DNA of 54,750 bases. It comes from an uncultured Eubacteriales bacterium. GTDB lineage: Bacteria > Bacillota > Clostridia > Christensenellales > Pumilibacteraceae. The notes beneath the pieces are model-generated. The model was not told where the DNA came from. It worked only from the letters and a program-made list of their open reading frames with translations, and ran no database searches. The position numbers and the translations under genes were made by a program. The stretch lies in the NCBI GenBank assembly GCA_902783025.1, contig CACZPH010000073.1, positions 1 through 54,750 on the forward strand. The letters are read 5' to 3'. Below are positions 47,058-54,750 of this stretch, one piece after another (the stretch's first letter is position 1; every line of letters begins with the position of its first letter).

Positions 47058-48049
47058 AAAACAAAGTACGTATCGGCATTTTCGGTATAGGACATAACCA
47101 CGCGGCGGCGGCGATCAAGACGCTGAGAGCCCTCGAGGGCGTTGAGATAGTCGGACTGTGCGAAGACGATAAGGCAATGCTCGAGCGCAGGATTAAGGAA
47201 AACCCCGGCGTTTACGGCGATATACGCGTCATGACCAAGGCGGAACTGTTTGACAGTCGTCTCGACGCGGCTATGTGCGAGCCGAGCGTTCCTTATCTCG
47301 TTCCCACCGCTCTCGAGTGCGCCAAGCACGGTTTGCATATCCATATGGATAAACCGGCGGGCGTAGACCTCGAAGAATACGCGAAACTGCTCGGCGAACT
47401 TTCTTCGCGCAGGCTCGTTTTTCAGACCGGGTATATGTATCGCTACAACGCCGGCATCCGCTACGTAATCGATAGCGTGAAAGACGGGAAACTCGGCAGA
47501 ATATACAATATCACCGCCGCCATGTCGACCAAGCACCCCGAATGGTTTAAGAAACAGCTTATCTCTTACGGCGTCAAGGCGCCCGCGATGTATATTTTCG
47601 GTTGCCACTTGTTCGATCTGTGCCTGCTTATCAAGGGAAAGCCGGAGAGCGTAACGACTTTTTACGCGCGTTCGCAAGACGGCGGAGTGGACTTCGACGA
47701 CACGTCGCTGTCCGTCCTCAAATATCCCGACGGCGTGGCTACCGTTAAGGTGTCGAGCGTGGAGATCAACGGCTGGGGAATGCGCGAATTTACCGTCTAC
47801 GGCGAGAGAGGGACCATTTCGGTAAGCCCGATAGAGAACAAAATGCTGGTCAAAGAAACTCTTATAGACGAACAGGAGCCGTGGAAAGACAGATTCCGTT
47901 ACGTCGATATTGAGGAAACGGGCAGATACGACGTAATGATGCGCGAGTTTATTGATATGATCCGCGGCGATATTCCTTACGACGTGGACTTTTCGCACGA
48001 GTACGAACTTCAGAAACTAACGCTTTCCGCAAGCGGCGTTGAGGTTTAA
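47054..48049 (+). CDS. Gfo/Idh/MocA-family oxidoreductase (2)
   Basis: The 331-residue protein has the NAD(P) loop RIGIFGIGHNHAAAAI near 5-20 and a HMDKPAGVDLEEY segment near 97-109, a variant of the family's EKP signature. The C-terminal domain has IFGCHLFDLCLLI near 177-189, with the catalytic-type His. It starts in an ATGA overlap with the dehydratase-like gene; GGAG precedes. An upstream in-frame start inside the previous gene was rejected. The pair probably acts in sequence on one substrate, which is unknown. Confidence 0.88.
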   Translation: MKNKVRIGIFGIGHNHAAAAIKTLRALEGVEIVGLCEDDKAMLERRIKENPGVYGDIRVMTKAELFDSRLDAAMCEPSVPYLVPTALECAKHGLHIHMDKPAGVDLEEYAKLLGELSSRRLVFQTGYMYRYNAGIRYVIDSVKDGKLGRIYNITAAMSTKHPEWFKKQLISYGVKAPAMYIFGCHLFDLCLLIKGKPESVTTFYARSQDGGVDFDDTSLSVLKYPDGVATVKVSSVEINGWGMREFTVYGERGTISVSPIENKMLVKETLIDEQEPWKDRFRYVDIEETGRYDVMMREFIDMIRGDIPYDVDFSHEYELQKLTLSASGVEV

Positions 48050-48099
48050 AAAAAATATAACAAGGATTATTTAAGACTTTTTACTTATTATCGAAACTA

Positions 48100-49086
48100 A
48101 TGGGAAACCAATCGGACAATCTGACAAACCCCGCCGAAAACGGCGAAGACAAAGAAAACGCCAAGAAAAGCGCCACGGTAAGAGTGCTTGTTTCGGCGAT
48201 TGTCGTAATGGCGCTGTGGGGATCGATATACCCTTTTATTCAACTGGGGTACTCGTACCTCGGACTTGACAAAAGCAACGTTTTCGACCTGTTGCTTTTC
48301 GCGGGGGCGAGGTTTCTCGTAAGCGGCGCCGTTTTGTCGGCGTTTTGCTTCGCGCGCAAAAAAACTCAAGGGCTGAAAAGCGGCAAAACGCTCGGGTTTT
48401 TGGCGTTGTTCGCGCTGTTTTCGGTAGTGCTGCATTACTCTTTTACTTATATTTCGCTTGCGCATATCGAGAGCGGCAAGACGGCGCTTTTGAAGCAGTC
48501 GTGCGTGCTCGTCTTCGTGTGCTTTTCTTTTTTGTTTATCCGCGAAGATAAGTTTTCGTGGCAAAAGATCGTCGGCGCGGTTTTGGGTATAGCGTCGATA
48601 GTGATCGTCAATATGGAAGCGTTCCGCTTTTCGTTTTCGCTCGGCGCGCTGCTCGTCGTTGCGGCGAGTCTTTGTACCGTCGTATACAACGTGATTTTCA
48701 AAAAACGCCTTTCCGTCGATCCGCTTGCCGCAACCGGGCTCGCGCAATTTGCCGGCGGCGCTTTGTTGACTCTTGCGGGCGTATGCGGGGGCGGGGCTTT
48801 CAGGACGTTTTCGCCTAACGCGGCGGCTGTATGCGCGTACATAATCGTCGCCACGATCGTAAGCTACGGGCTGTGGTTCTACATCTTAGGCAAGTACGAT
48901 CTGTCGAGGCTCTTTATCGTCAAGATGAGCGAGCCGCTGTTCGCGGCGCTGTTCGCTTTCGTTTTGCCGGTAGGCGGCACGCTGAAAATCGAACACCTCA
49001 TCGCCTTCGCGCTTATTGCGGCGGCGGTAGTCGTAAGTAATGTAAAATTTACAAAAAAACCGAAAAAGGAGAAAGAAATATTATGA
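48100..49086 (+). CDS. EamA/DMT-family transporter
   Basis: The 328-residue polytopic protein has ten hydrophobic helices in two EamA repeats, beginning near residue 30 after a polar N-terminus. The first repeat has VMALWGSIYPFIQLG and LRYSFTYISLAHIESGKTALLKQS-like segments; the second ends in AAAVVVSNVKF and a Lys-rich tail. Such proteins export metabolites or amino acids. No clear ribosome site precedes the ATG and a TATTAT lies 9-14 nt ahead, so a leaderless start is possible but its -35 is poor. It overlaps the next gene (ATGA). Confidence 0.87.
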   Translation: MGNQSDNLTNPAENGEDKENAKKSATVRVLVSAIVVMALWGSIYPFIQLGYSYLGLDKSNVFDLLLFAGARFLVSGAVLSAFCFARKKTQGLKSGKTLGFLALFALFSVVLHYSFTYISLAHIESGKTALLKQSCVLVFVCFSFLFIREDKFSWQKIVGAVLGIASIVIVNMEAFRFSFSLGALLVVAASLCTVVYNVIFKKRLSVDPLAATGLAQFAGGALLTLAGVCGGGAFRTFSPNAAAVCAYIIVATIVSYGLWFYILGKYDLSRLFIVKMSEPLFAALFAFVLPVGGTLKIEHLIAFALIAAAVVVSNVKFTKKPKKEKEIL

Positions 49087-50069
49087 AAGCAATGCTGATC
49101 GGCGAAGACAAAAAACTCGTGTGGACGGACGTAGCCGAGCCGATAATTGACGATGGTAAAGTGCTGGTCGAGATTTACGCGACGGCACTCAACCGCGCGG
49201 ACCTTCTTCAAAGACAGGGCAAGTACCCTTCCCCTAAGGGGTGGCCGTCCTGGATGGGGCTCGAACTTGCGGGCAAAATCGTCGCTATGGGCAAGCAAGC
49301 CGCAGAGAAATCGCGCTTTAAGGTAGGCGATAGCGTTTGCGCGCTCGTGGGCGGCGGAGCGTACGCCGAGCGCATAGCCGTACCGTACGAACTTCTTTTG
49401 CCCATTCCCAAGGGGCTAAGCATGGAAGAAGCGGCGGCTATCCCCGAAGCGTACACGACGTCGTATCTCAATCTTTTCGTCGAAGGCAGGCTAAAGAAAG
49501 GTCAGACCGCTTATATAGCGGCGGGCGCGAGCGGGCTTGCTTCGGCGGCTATCCCCATGGCTAAAGCCGCGGGCGCAAAGGTCGTAACCAGCGTGCTTAC
49601 GCAGGACGTAGCGGACAAAATCACGCATTTGGGCGCGGATTATATCATCGTTCAGGAGAAGGAAAGCATTCCGGACGGCTTTAAGAAAATGGAAGAAGAA
49701 GGCACGCCGATCAACGTCTGCATGGACTGTTTGTCCGGCGAAGACCTCGGCAAAGCGATGCCGTACATGGCGGAAGGCGGCTATTGGGTAGTTTTGTCCA
49801 CGCTCGCGGGCGTGACTACCGAAGTTTCGCTTCGTCCGCTGCTTACCAAGGGACTGCATCTTGTGGGAAGTATGCTCCGAAAGCGCACCAATAAGGAAAA
49901 ACAACGGCTTCTCACGGCGCTTTCAAATTTCCTGTGGGAGCATTTTGAGGACGGTACCGTAAAGCCGACGATCTACAAAGTCCTTCCGATTGAGCGCGCG
50001 GAAGAAGCGCACGGGATCTTGGAGAGATTCGAGAACACCGGCAAAGTCGTGCTTAGAGTCAGGGACTAA
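49083..50069 (+). CDS. Zinc-independent quinone oxidoreductase (PIG3-type MDR)
   Basis: The 328-residue protein has the quinone oxidoreductase pattern of the MDR superfamily: ALNRADLLQRQGKYPSPKG near 38-56, GLELAGKIVAMG near 60-71, EAAAIPEAYTTSYLNLF near 120-136 and the cofactor loop AAGASGLASAAIPMAKAAGAKV near 148-169. It lacks zinc-binding cysteines. It reduces quinones or alpha,beta-unsaturated compounds with NADPH (family knowledge). It starts inside the stop of the transporter gene, with AAGGAG upstream, so the two genes are coupled. Confidence 0.9.
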   Translation: MKAMLIGEDKKLVWTDVAEPIIDDGKVLVEIYATALNRADLLQRQGKYPSPKGWPSWMGLELAGKIVAMGKQAAEKSRFKVGDSVCALVGGGAYAERIAVPYELLLPIPKGLSMEEAAAIPEAYTTSYLNLFVEGRLKKGQTAYIAAGASGLASAAIPMAKAAGAKVVTSVLTQDVADKITHLGADYIIVQEKESIPDGFKKMEEEGTPINVCMDCLSGEDLGKAMPYMAEGGYWVVLSTLAGVTTEVSLRPLLTKGLHLVGSMLRKRTNKEKQRLLTALSNFLWEHFEDGTVKPTIYKVLPIERAEEAHGILERFENTGKVVLRVRD

Positions 50070-50119
50070 GCGCTTTTTTGCGTATACGTATCGCGTAAAT
50101 TTAGTTTAAGGAGTAAAAA

Positions 50120-51484
50120 ATGGACAAGACGTATCGGGCGGCGTTCGCCGCGGTAGACGGGGCGAAAGACGAACTGCTCGAAATGGAGAGATATATCTGG
50201 AAGCACCCCGAACTCGGTTTTCGGGAGTGGAAAACTCAGGATTATCTCATCCCGAAGTACGAAAAACTCGGGCTAAGCGTGCATAAAATAGGCGATATAC
50301 CCGGGTTTTACATCGATATCGACACGGGAAGAAAAGGCCCTAAGGTAGGCGTTTTCGGCGAGCTCGACGCGCTGTGCGTTCCGTCGCACCCGGAGTCCGA
50401 TCCCGAAACGGGCGCCGTTCACGCGTGCGGACATCATATTCAGTCGGTGATCTTGTACGGAACGGCGGTCGCTTTGGTCAAGAGCGGTATTCTCGACGAA
50501 ATGTGCGGGAGCATAAGGCTTATGGGCGTGCCCGCCGAAGAGATATTATCGCGCGACTTTATCGAAGAACTCAAAGAAAAAGGCGCGGTGCAATATCCGC
50601 AAGGCAAACAGGAATTTTTGCGCCGCGGAGTGCTCGACGGCGTGGACATGGCGCTCATGATCCATACCGGCGACGTGGGTTTTGCGCTCAACAAGGGTTG
50701 CAACGGATCAATATACAAGAGTTTTCGCTTTATCGGCAAGACGGCGCACGCGTCGGGACCGTGGGACAGCAACAACGCTCTTTACGCTGCGAACAACGCG
50801 CTCAACGCCGCCAACGCCCTTCGCGAAGTGCTCAGCCAGAAAAACATGGTGCGTTTCCACCCGATAATCACCAAGGGCGGAGACGTCGTCAACAATATTC
50901 CCGACGACGTGCGCATGGAAGCGATGGTGCGCGGCTTGACTCTTACGGCGCTCCTAAAGGCCAACGAGAAGATAAACAGGGCGTACGCGGCTGCGGCGGC
51001 GGGCATGGGTTGCCGACTTATCATCGAAGACAGCCACGGTTGTTTCCCTCGACGCGAAGATCTCAACCTTCAGGAAGCCTTTAAGGAAGTGTCGCACCTT
51101 ATCTGGAAGGAAGAAGACCTGCATTTCGACCGTGCTCCGGCGGGCGGCGTTACGGATATGGGCGACGTTTCGTCGGTAATGCCGATTTGTCACGCTTTCG
51201 TAGGCGTGAGCAAGATCCCCGGGCATACCGCGAAATTCGTGATCGAGGACGCGTACAACGGTTGCGTCAACGGCCCCAAAGTCATGGTCGGAGTCCTTAT
51301 TAAGTTGCTTACCGACGGCGGCAAGTTCGCCGAAAAAGTCATCGAAGAAAAGCAAGTCGAATTCGGATCCGTCGCAGAATACGTCGAATTTACGCAAAAA
51401 GGCTTTTTTAAGGGCGAAGCGGTCGTTTATAACGACGACGGTACCGTAACGCTCAGGTACAAGACGAACGATATCCGATCGTAA
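50120..51484 (+). CDS. M20-family amidohydrolase (AbgB-like)
   Basis: The 454-residue zinc amidohydrolase has WKHPELGFREWKTQDYL near 27-43, a GELDALC metal/acid segment near 82-88, ACGHHIQSV near 109-117 and PAEEIL near 145-150. A dimerisation domain near 190-320 includes TAHASGPWDSNNALYAANNALNA. It resembles the aminobenzoyl-glutamate or N-acyl amino acid hydrolase subunit B type. AAGGAG precedes the ATG. It is probably part of the same transcript as the quinone oxidoreductase 50 nt upstream and the SDR 20 nt downstream. Natural substrate unknown. Confidence 0.88.
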   Translation: MDKTYRAAFAAVDGAKDELLEMERYIWKHPELGFREWKTQDYLIPKYEKLGLSVHKIGDIPGFYIDIDTGRKGPKVGVFGELDALCVPSHPESDPETGAVHACGHHIQSVILYGTAVALVKSGILDEMCGSIRLMGVPAEEILSRDFIEELKEKGAVQYPQGKQEFLRRGVLDGVDMALMIHTGDVGFALNKGCNGSIYKSFRFIGKTAHASGPWDSNNALYAANNALNAANALREVLSQKNMVRFHPIITKGGDVVNNIPDDVRMEAMVRGLTLTALLKANEKINRAYAAAAAGMGCRLIIEDSHGCFPRREDLNLQEAFKEVSHLIWKEEDLHFDRAPAGGVTDMGDVSSVMPICHAFVGVSKIPGHTAKFVIEDAYNGCVNGPKVMVGVLIKLLTDGGKFAEKVIEEKQVEFGSVAEYVEFTQKGFFKGEAVVYNDDGTVTLRYKTNDIRS

Positions 51485-51504
51485 AATAGAACGCAGGAGA
51501 AAAA

Positions 51505-52335
51505 ATGGATAAAAAAACGATAGTTATCACGGGTTCGAGCGACGGTATAGGATATGCCGCGGCAAAAAAACTCAAAGAAAAAGGGCACGACGTTATTATC
51601 GTGGGCAGACACGCGAAAAAGACCGAAAGAGTCGCCGCGGAACTCGGCGCTCCGTACCATATCGCCGATTATTCAAGGTTGTCGGACGTGGTAAGACTGG
51701 CGGGCGAACTGAATAAGTACGAAAGGATAGACGTGCTGTGCAACAACGCGGGCGGCGTTCAGAAAGAGCGGAGACTTACCGAAGACGGCTTCGAAAGGAC
51801 GTTTCAGATCAACGTACTCGCGCCGTATCTTCTTACACGGTTGCTCATCGATAAGCTTTCGGCTTGCGGCGCAACGGTCATCCAGACGGCGAGCATTGCC
51901 GCCAATCTGTTTTCGGATTTCGATCCGGAGGACCTAAGCAGCGAGAAGAAATACAAATCGTTTACCGCTTACGGCAACGCGAAACTCGAAAACATCTTGT
52001 TTACCCGCGCGCTTTGCGCCCGTTATCCGGAGCTTAATCCGGTAGCGTTCGAGCCAGGCGTAGTGCGAAGTAATTTCGGTTCCGAAGGCGGAGCTTTCGT
52101 CAGGTTTTGCTATCACTCGCCGCTCAAGTTTTTGTTTACCGTTTCTCCGGCCAAGAGCGCTAGAAGGCTGGTGTATCTCGCCGAAGGGGAAGCGGGAGTG
52201 GATTTTGCGCGCGGCAATACGTATTCGTACAAAAAGCCTTACAAAGTAAAATTTAAGGACGAAGACGGCAGCGCCGCCCAAAAGCTATGGGACGAATGCG
52301 AAAAAAGAGTGAGCAAATATCTCAAAGAACTATAA
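51505..52335 (+). CDS. Short-chain dehydrogenase/reductase
   Basis: The 276-residue SDR has the cofactor loop ITGSSDGIGYAAAKKL near 7-22, the LCNNAGG motif near 77-83 and the active Tyr-x3-Lys in YGNAKLENI near 155-163. It resembles the retinol dehydrogenase/WWOX-like subgroup with its FEPGVVRSNF segment. GCAGGAG precedes the ATG, 20 nt after the amidohydrolase stop. It ends the transcript at a clear terminator. Substrate unknown. Confidence 0.88.
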   Translation: MDKKTIVITGSSDGIGYAAAKKLKEKGHDVIIVGRHAKKTERVAAELGAPYHIADYSRLSDVVRLAGELNKYERIDVLCNNAGGVQKERRLTEDGFERTFQINVLAPYLLTRLLIDKLSACGATVIQTASIAANLFSDFDPEDLSSEKKYKSFTAYGNAKLENILFTRALCARYPELNPVAFEPGVVRSNFGSEGGAFVRFCYHSPLKFLFTVSPAKSARRLVYLAEGEAGVDFARGNTYSYKKPYKVKFKDEDGSAAQKLWDECEKRVSKYLKEL

Positions 52336-52346
52336 CAAACGGCAAG

Positions 52347-52371
52347 ATCCTTCCGGAGCGGAAGGATTTTT
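52347..52371 (+). terminator. Terminator after SDR gene
   Basis: ATCCTTCC (52347-52354) pairs exactly with GGAAGGAT (52360-52367) around GGAGC, followed by T's. Confidence 0.87.
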
Positions 52372-52391
52372 CGTTATATATCGACATTTTA

Positions 52392-52420
52392 TTGTATTTT
52401 TCTCCAGCGTATGGTATAAT
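52392..52420 (+). promoter_or_regulatory. Promoter of msrA
   Basis: TTGTAT (52392-52397), 17 nt, TATAAT (52415-52420) with an extended TGG; AAAGGAG follows before the ATG. Confidence 0.82.
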
Positions 52421-52438
52421 ACGAAAAAAGGAGAAATT

Positions 52439-52918
52439 ATGAAAGAGATCTATCTTGCGGGCGGGTGCTTTTGGGGAATGCAGAAGTTTCTCGACGGAGC
52501 GGACGGAGTGATCCAAACGCGCGTCGGTTATGCCAACGGTCCGTTCTTGCACCCCGCGTACAGCGACGTTAAGCGCGGCTCGGGGCATGCGGAAACGTGC
52601 AAAGTCGTATTTGACGAGAGCGTTTTGCCGCTCGGCGAACTTTTGGCGCGGTTTCTGGAAGTCATCGATCCGTTCGCCGTCAACAAGCAAGGCGAGGACG
52701 AAGGCGTTCAGTACCGCACGGGCATATACTTCGTAGATCCTGACGACGAGGCCGTCGCGAGAGAGCGGATCGGCGCGTTAGAAGCGCGCTACGGCAAAAA
52801 GTCCGCCGTCGAGGTCATGCCGCTTTCCGGGTTTTCCGAGGCGGAAGAGTACCACCAGAAATACCTCGAGAAAAATCCCGAGGGTTACTGCCACATCAAG
52901 TGCGCTTTTAAGAGGTGA
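52439..52918 (+). CDS. msrA: Peptide methionine-S-sulfoxide reductase
   Basis: MsrA repairs methionine-S-sulfoxide in oxidised proteins. The 159-residue protein has the catalytic GGCFWG (Cys10), VGYANG near 32-37, HAETCKVVFDE near 55-65 and YRTGIYF near 92-98. The C-terminal part lacks extra resolving cysteines except Cys153 or so near the end. AAAGGAG precedes the ATG. Its last codons contain the ribosome site of the following free-methionine-R-sulfoxide reductase gene, so both stereoisomers of oxidised methionine are covered by this operon. Confidence 0.95.
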   Translation: MKEIYLAGGCFWGMQKFLDGADGVIQTRVGYANGPFLHPAYSDVKRGSGHAETCKVVFDESVLPLGELLARFLEVIDPFAVNKQGEDEGVQYRTGIYFVDPDDEAVARERIGALEARYGKKSAVEVMPLSGFSEAEEYHQKYLEKNPEGYCHIKCAFKR

Positions 52919-52920
52919 AT

Positions 52921-53376
52921 ATGACAGACGATTTTTCGGGCGTAAAACTGTCCGTCGCAATGCGCGCGCTTATCGGCGACGAAACCGACGAGATAGCCGC
53001 GCTTTCCAATGCCTGCGCGCTGATTTTTCAACTTGTTCCAGACCTTAACTGGGCGGGTTTTTACCGATACGTACGCGGCGAATTGATCCTCGGACCATTC
53101 CAAGGCAAGGTCGCGTGCGTAAGGATAGAAACGGGCAAGGGCGTATGCGGAACGGCGGCAAAGACCGGCAAAACGCAGATAGTCGGCAACGTTCACGAGT
53201 TTGAGGGGCATATCGCGTGCGATAGCGCCTCGAACTCGGAAATGGTCGTGCCTTTGCGCCGCAAAGACGGAACGCTTTTCGGCGTGCTCGATCTCGACAG
53301 CCCGCGCTTTGATCGCTTTTGCGATATTGCGGACGAGATAGAGGCGGCGGCAAGGGAGATAAGCAAAGTTTTGTAA
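52921..53376 (+). CDS. Free methionine-R-sulfoxide reductase (GAF domain)
   Basis: The 151-residue single GAF-domain protein of the fRMsr (MsrC/YebR) family reduces free L-methionine-R-sulfoxide. All three conserved cysteines are present: Cys66 (GKVACVRI), Cys76 (GKGVCG) and Cys100 (GHIACDSAS). The family stretches LNWAGFYRY, LGPFQGKVAC and NSEMVVPL are intact. The ATG at 52921 was chosen because GAGGTG lies 6 nt upstream; an in-frame GTG two codons earlier is part of that site. It is coupled to msrA. Confidence 0.94.
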   Translation: MTDDFSGVKLSVAMRALIGDETDEIAALSNACALIFQLVPDLNWAGFYRYVRGELILGPFQGKVACVRIETGKGVCGTAAKTGKTQIVGNVHEFEGHIACDSASNSEMVVPLRRKDGTLFGVLDLDSPRFDRFCDIADEIEAAAREISKVL

Positions 53377-53409
53377 AATAGCAAAACGAACGAAAAACGG
53401 AGAGAGAAA

Positions 53410-54270
53410 ATGTTTGATCCGATGACAAATAAGTTCCCCTACCCCGAACGCACGGACGGGCATTACATCAAGGTCGGCATGGATAGGGGGTACGTTTTCG
53501 ACGGCGAGTATCCTTACGTGGACAAGTCGCGCGGGTTCAGATTCAAGAGGTTTTGGGTAAGAGTGCTGCTGCGGCTCGTGGTTTTTCCGATGATCTCGAT
53601 AAGGCTGGGGCTTAAGATACAAGGCAAGAAAAATCTCAAAAAGTACAAGGATTTGCTTGCGTCCGGCGCTGTTTCGTGCTCCAATCACGTGCATATGTGC
53701 GATTATATCGCCGTCATGAACGCCGTAAAACCCGTCAAACCGTACGTTTTGGTCTGGGATAAAAACGTCAACGGAGAGAGCGGACCGCTCGTCAGGCTTG
53801 TCGGCGGCGTGCCTATTCCGACCAACAGTCTCGCGGGTGCCAACGCGTACCTCAAGGCGGTGGGCGACATTCTGGACGGAGGCTGGCTGCACGTGTACGG
53901 CGAGGGCAGTATGTGGGAATATTACGCGCCCATAAGACCGTTTAAGAAAGGCGCCGCGTACTTTGCCTGCAAGCACGGCAAACCTATCGTTCCGATGGCT
54001 TTTTCGTACCGTAAACCGAGCGCTTTGAGAAAAAAGCTTTTCGGACAAGCCGCTTGCTTTACCTTGAGTATCGGAGAGCCGATCACGGCGGACGAAACGC
54101 TGAAATTCAACGAACGCGTAGACGACCTTACGCGCAGAGTTCACGCGGAAGTTTGCCGTCTTGCCGGTATCGATCCGACCGAGAACGTTTACGGAGCCGT
54201 ATTCAGGGATGACGCGAGAGTGGATTATTACACGAGCGAGTACGGCGTAGGCTATAAAAAATCCTACTGA
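53410..54270 (+). CDS. 1-acyl-sn-glycerol-3-phosphate acyltransferase (PlsC-like)
   Basis: The 286-residue acyltransferase has a hydrophobic stretch near 48-70 that could anchor it to the membrane. It has the catalytic HX4D motif (His93, Asp98, in SNHVHMCDYI), a GGVPIP block near 132-137 and EGS (165-167) within VYGEGSMWEY, replacing the usual FPEGTRS. The final KPIVPMAF block is near 192-199. It likely transfers acyl chains to lysophosphatidic acid or a related lipid on the cytoplasmic face. GAGAGA precedes the ATG, 33 nt after the fRMsr stop, so it may share the msrA transcript. Exact acceptor not provable. Confidence 0.87.
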   Translation: MFDPMTNKFPYPERTDGHYIKVGMDRGYVFDGEYPYVDKSRGFRFKRFWVRVLLRLVVFPMISIRLGLKIQGKKNLKKYKDLLASGAVSCSNHVHMCDYIAVMNAVKPVKPYVLVWDKNVNGESGPLVRLVGGVPIPTNSLAGANAYLKAVGDILDGGWLHVYGEGSMWEYYAPIRPFKKGAAYFACKHGKPIVPMAFSYRKPSALRKKLFGQAACFTLSIGEPITADETLKFNERVDDLTRRVHAEVCRLAGIDPTENVYGAVFRDDARVDYYTSEYGVGYKKSY

Positions 54271-54552
54271 CAAAACGCAAAAACTCAATACGTATGCGCC
54301 AAACCGCGCTTTCCGCACCGAGGCTTGTACGCGGTTGCGAAGACGCAAAAAGCGCCGTCATTACTGTTTTACGGGAAGAGAAAGAGATGTGCCGCGATAA
54401 CCTTCATGCGGGCTGAATAAGGATTTGGGAGAAACGGCCGGGCGGCGTTCGCGGTAAGCGTTCGACGCTCTGACTTCTTGTTTTGCCGCGCGCGTCGATT
54501 TTAATCGCGCAGAAAATAAAATCAAAAATGCGCTTGCCTTACCGAAAAACGT
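54271..54552 (+). other. Intergenic stretch without recognised gene
   Basis: No convincing reading frame or known RNA was found. A 65-codon minus-strand frame from a TTG (54558-54361) has no ribosome site. Small palindromes occur (CGATT/AATCG near 54496-54508). AAAAACTCAATACGTAT at 54279-54295 repeats exactly the sequence at 32277-32293, also just after a stop codon. Confidence 0.5.
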
Positions 54553-54581
54553 TTGCAAAAACCCGTCGCCTGTGTTATAAT
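54553..54581 (+). promoter_or_regulatory. Strong promoter before tRNA-like region
   Basis: TTGCAA (54553-54558), exactly 17 nt, TATAAT (54576-54581). The expected transcription start (about 54588) is 6 nt before the tRNA-like GCTTCCG. Confidence 0.85.
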
Positions 54582-54593
54582 ATCAATGTTTTC

Positions 54594-54726
54594 GCTTCCG
54601 TAGTTAAATGGATATAACGGCCGCGCCTGAGGGCAGTTGCGGTTCGCCAATGTTCGCGGAGCGAATATTCTTGCCGAGGGTGCCCTTACAGGGTTTCGGC
54701 AAATTCCCGCCCCGGCGGACAAAGTC
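54594..54726 (+). ncRNA. tRNA-like, highly structured RNA of uncertain identity
   Basis: The first 25 nt look like a tRNA: GCTTCCG acceptor strand, TA at positions 8-9, and a D arm GTTA/TAAC whose loop contains GG. A canonical tRNA cannot be completed. The anticodon region GCCGCGCCTGAGGGC has no 5-bp stem and no U at the position before a CCT triplet, no TTCRA T-loop is found, and no CGGAAGC 3' strand follows. Instead come strong stems: AATGTTCGC/GCGAATATT (loop GGA), TTGCCGA/TCGGCAA and CCGCC/GGCGG. It could be a decayed or interrupted tRNA-Arg-like gene or a distinct small RNA. Confidence 0.5.
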
Positions 54727-54731
54727 AATAA

Positions 54732-54750
54732 GCTTCCGTAGTTAAATGGA
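54732..54750 (+). repeat. Second copy of the tRNA-like 5' end, cut by window edge
   Basis: The last 19 nt, GCTTCCGTAGTTAAATGGA, repeat 54594-54612 exactly, 138 nt later. This may be the start of the intact tRNA gene, of a tandem copy, or an attachment-site duplication; the window ends before this can be told. Confidence 0.75.

Noticed and set aside
54361..54558. 65-codon minus-strand frame starting at TTG
   Set aside because: No ribosome site, unusual composition, and its start overlaps the -35 of the strong + promoter at 54553.
54594..54670. Simple call of a tRNA-Arg gene
   Set aside because: Only the 5' acceptor strand and D arm fit. Anticodon stem, U33, T-loop and 3' acceptor strand are missing, so a functional tRNA cannot be claimed.
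1..54750. CRISPR arrays, insertion sequences, prophage or integrase genes
   Set aside because: No regularly spaced repeats, transposase, integrase or phage structural genes were recognised on either strand.

Overview
The window looks like a chromosomal segment of an anaerobic, probably gut-dwelling, spore-forming Clostridia-type Bacillota. Evidence for this: a full-length Spo0A and a SpoIIID homologue; RNA control systems of the Bacillota type (a guanine-type purine riboswitch, a PyrR attenuator, a GlpP antiterminator gene next to a leader terminator); sigma-A-like promoters with 17-18 nt spacers; and strong Shine-Dalgarno sites before most genes. Coding DNA is fairly GC-rich and avoids TTA, CTA and TCA codons. 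Species cannot be assigned by reading alone. No prophage, insertion sequence or CRISPR array was seen.

Layout. 1-1025: end of a Sel1-repeat gene and a small membrane protein. 1146-4445: a palindrome-rich gap, then glmM-glmS. 4502-10784: a guanine riboswitch, xpt and a nucleoside-type ABC importer (lipoprotein, ATPase, two permeases), i.e. purine salvage. 10798-17947: an AraC regulator divergent from a six-gene sugar-acid operon with two TIM-barrel isomerases, a Gfo/Idh/MocA dehydrogenase, UxuA, an SDR-type fructuronate reductase and UxaC; the last three take glucuronate to 2-keto-3-deoxygluconate. 18134-20465: spo0A, then pyrR behind its attenuator, then upp. 20580-26235: one monocistronic 1846-residue surface lipoprotein. 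26277-32329: a YycJ-like metallo-hydrolase, two CPBP membrane proteases, rlmH, tadA, a GlmU homologue with a degenerate uridylyltransferase half, and prs. 32391-37949: GH10 and GH43-type hemicellulose enzymes, an AraC regulator, a SLOG-like protein divergent from an XRE repressor, spoIIID and a sugar isomerase. 37970-44194: two small membrane proteins, a GlpT-like transporter, glpP, then a glycerol-3-phosphate dehydrogenase-type operon behind a leader terminator. 44227-52371: oxidoreductases, an AraC regulator, a DHQase-I-like protein, an EamA exporter, an M20 amidohydrolase and an SDR. 52392-54270: msrA, free-Met-R-sulfoxide reductase and a PlsC acyltransferase. 54553-54750: a strong promoter before an odd tRNA-like, highly structured RNA region whose first 19 nt recur at the window edge.

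Together the genes describe a saprophyte living on plant and mucosal sugars. It imports and salvages nucleosides, degrades uronates and xylan-type oligosaccharides, uses glycerol phosphate, makes amino-sugar precursors and keeps at least part of the sporulation programme. The observations most worth a second look are the tRNA-like repeat at the right edge, the GlmU homologue without its nucleotide-binding start, several promoters that sit directly against start codons (leaderless mRNAs), the riboswitch with enlarged loops, and the operator cluster between the SLOG and XRE genes.
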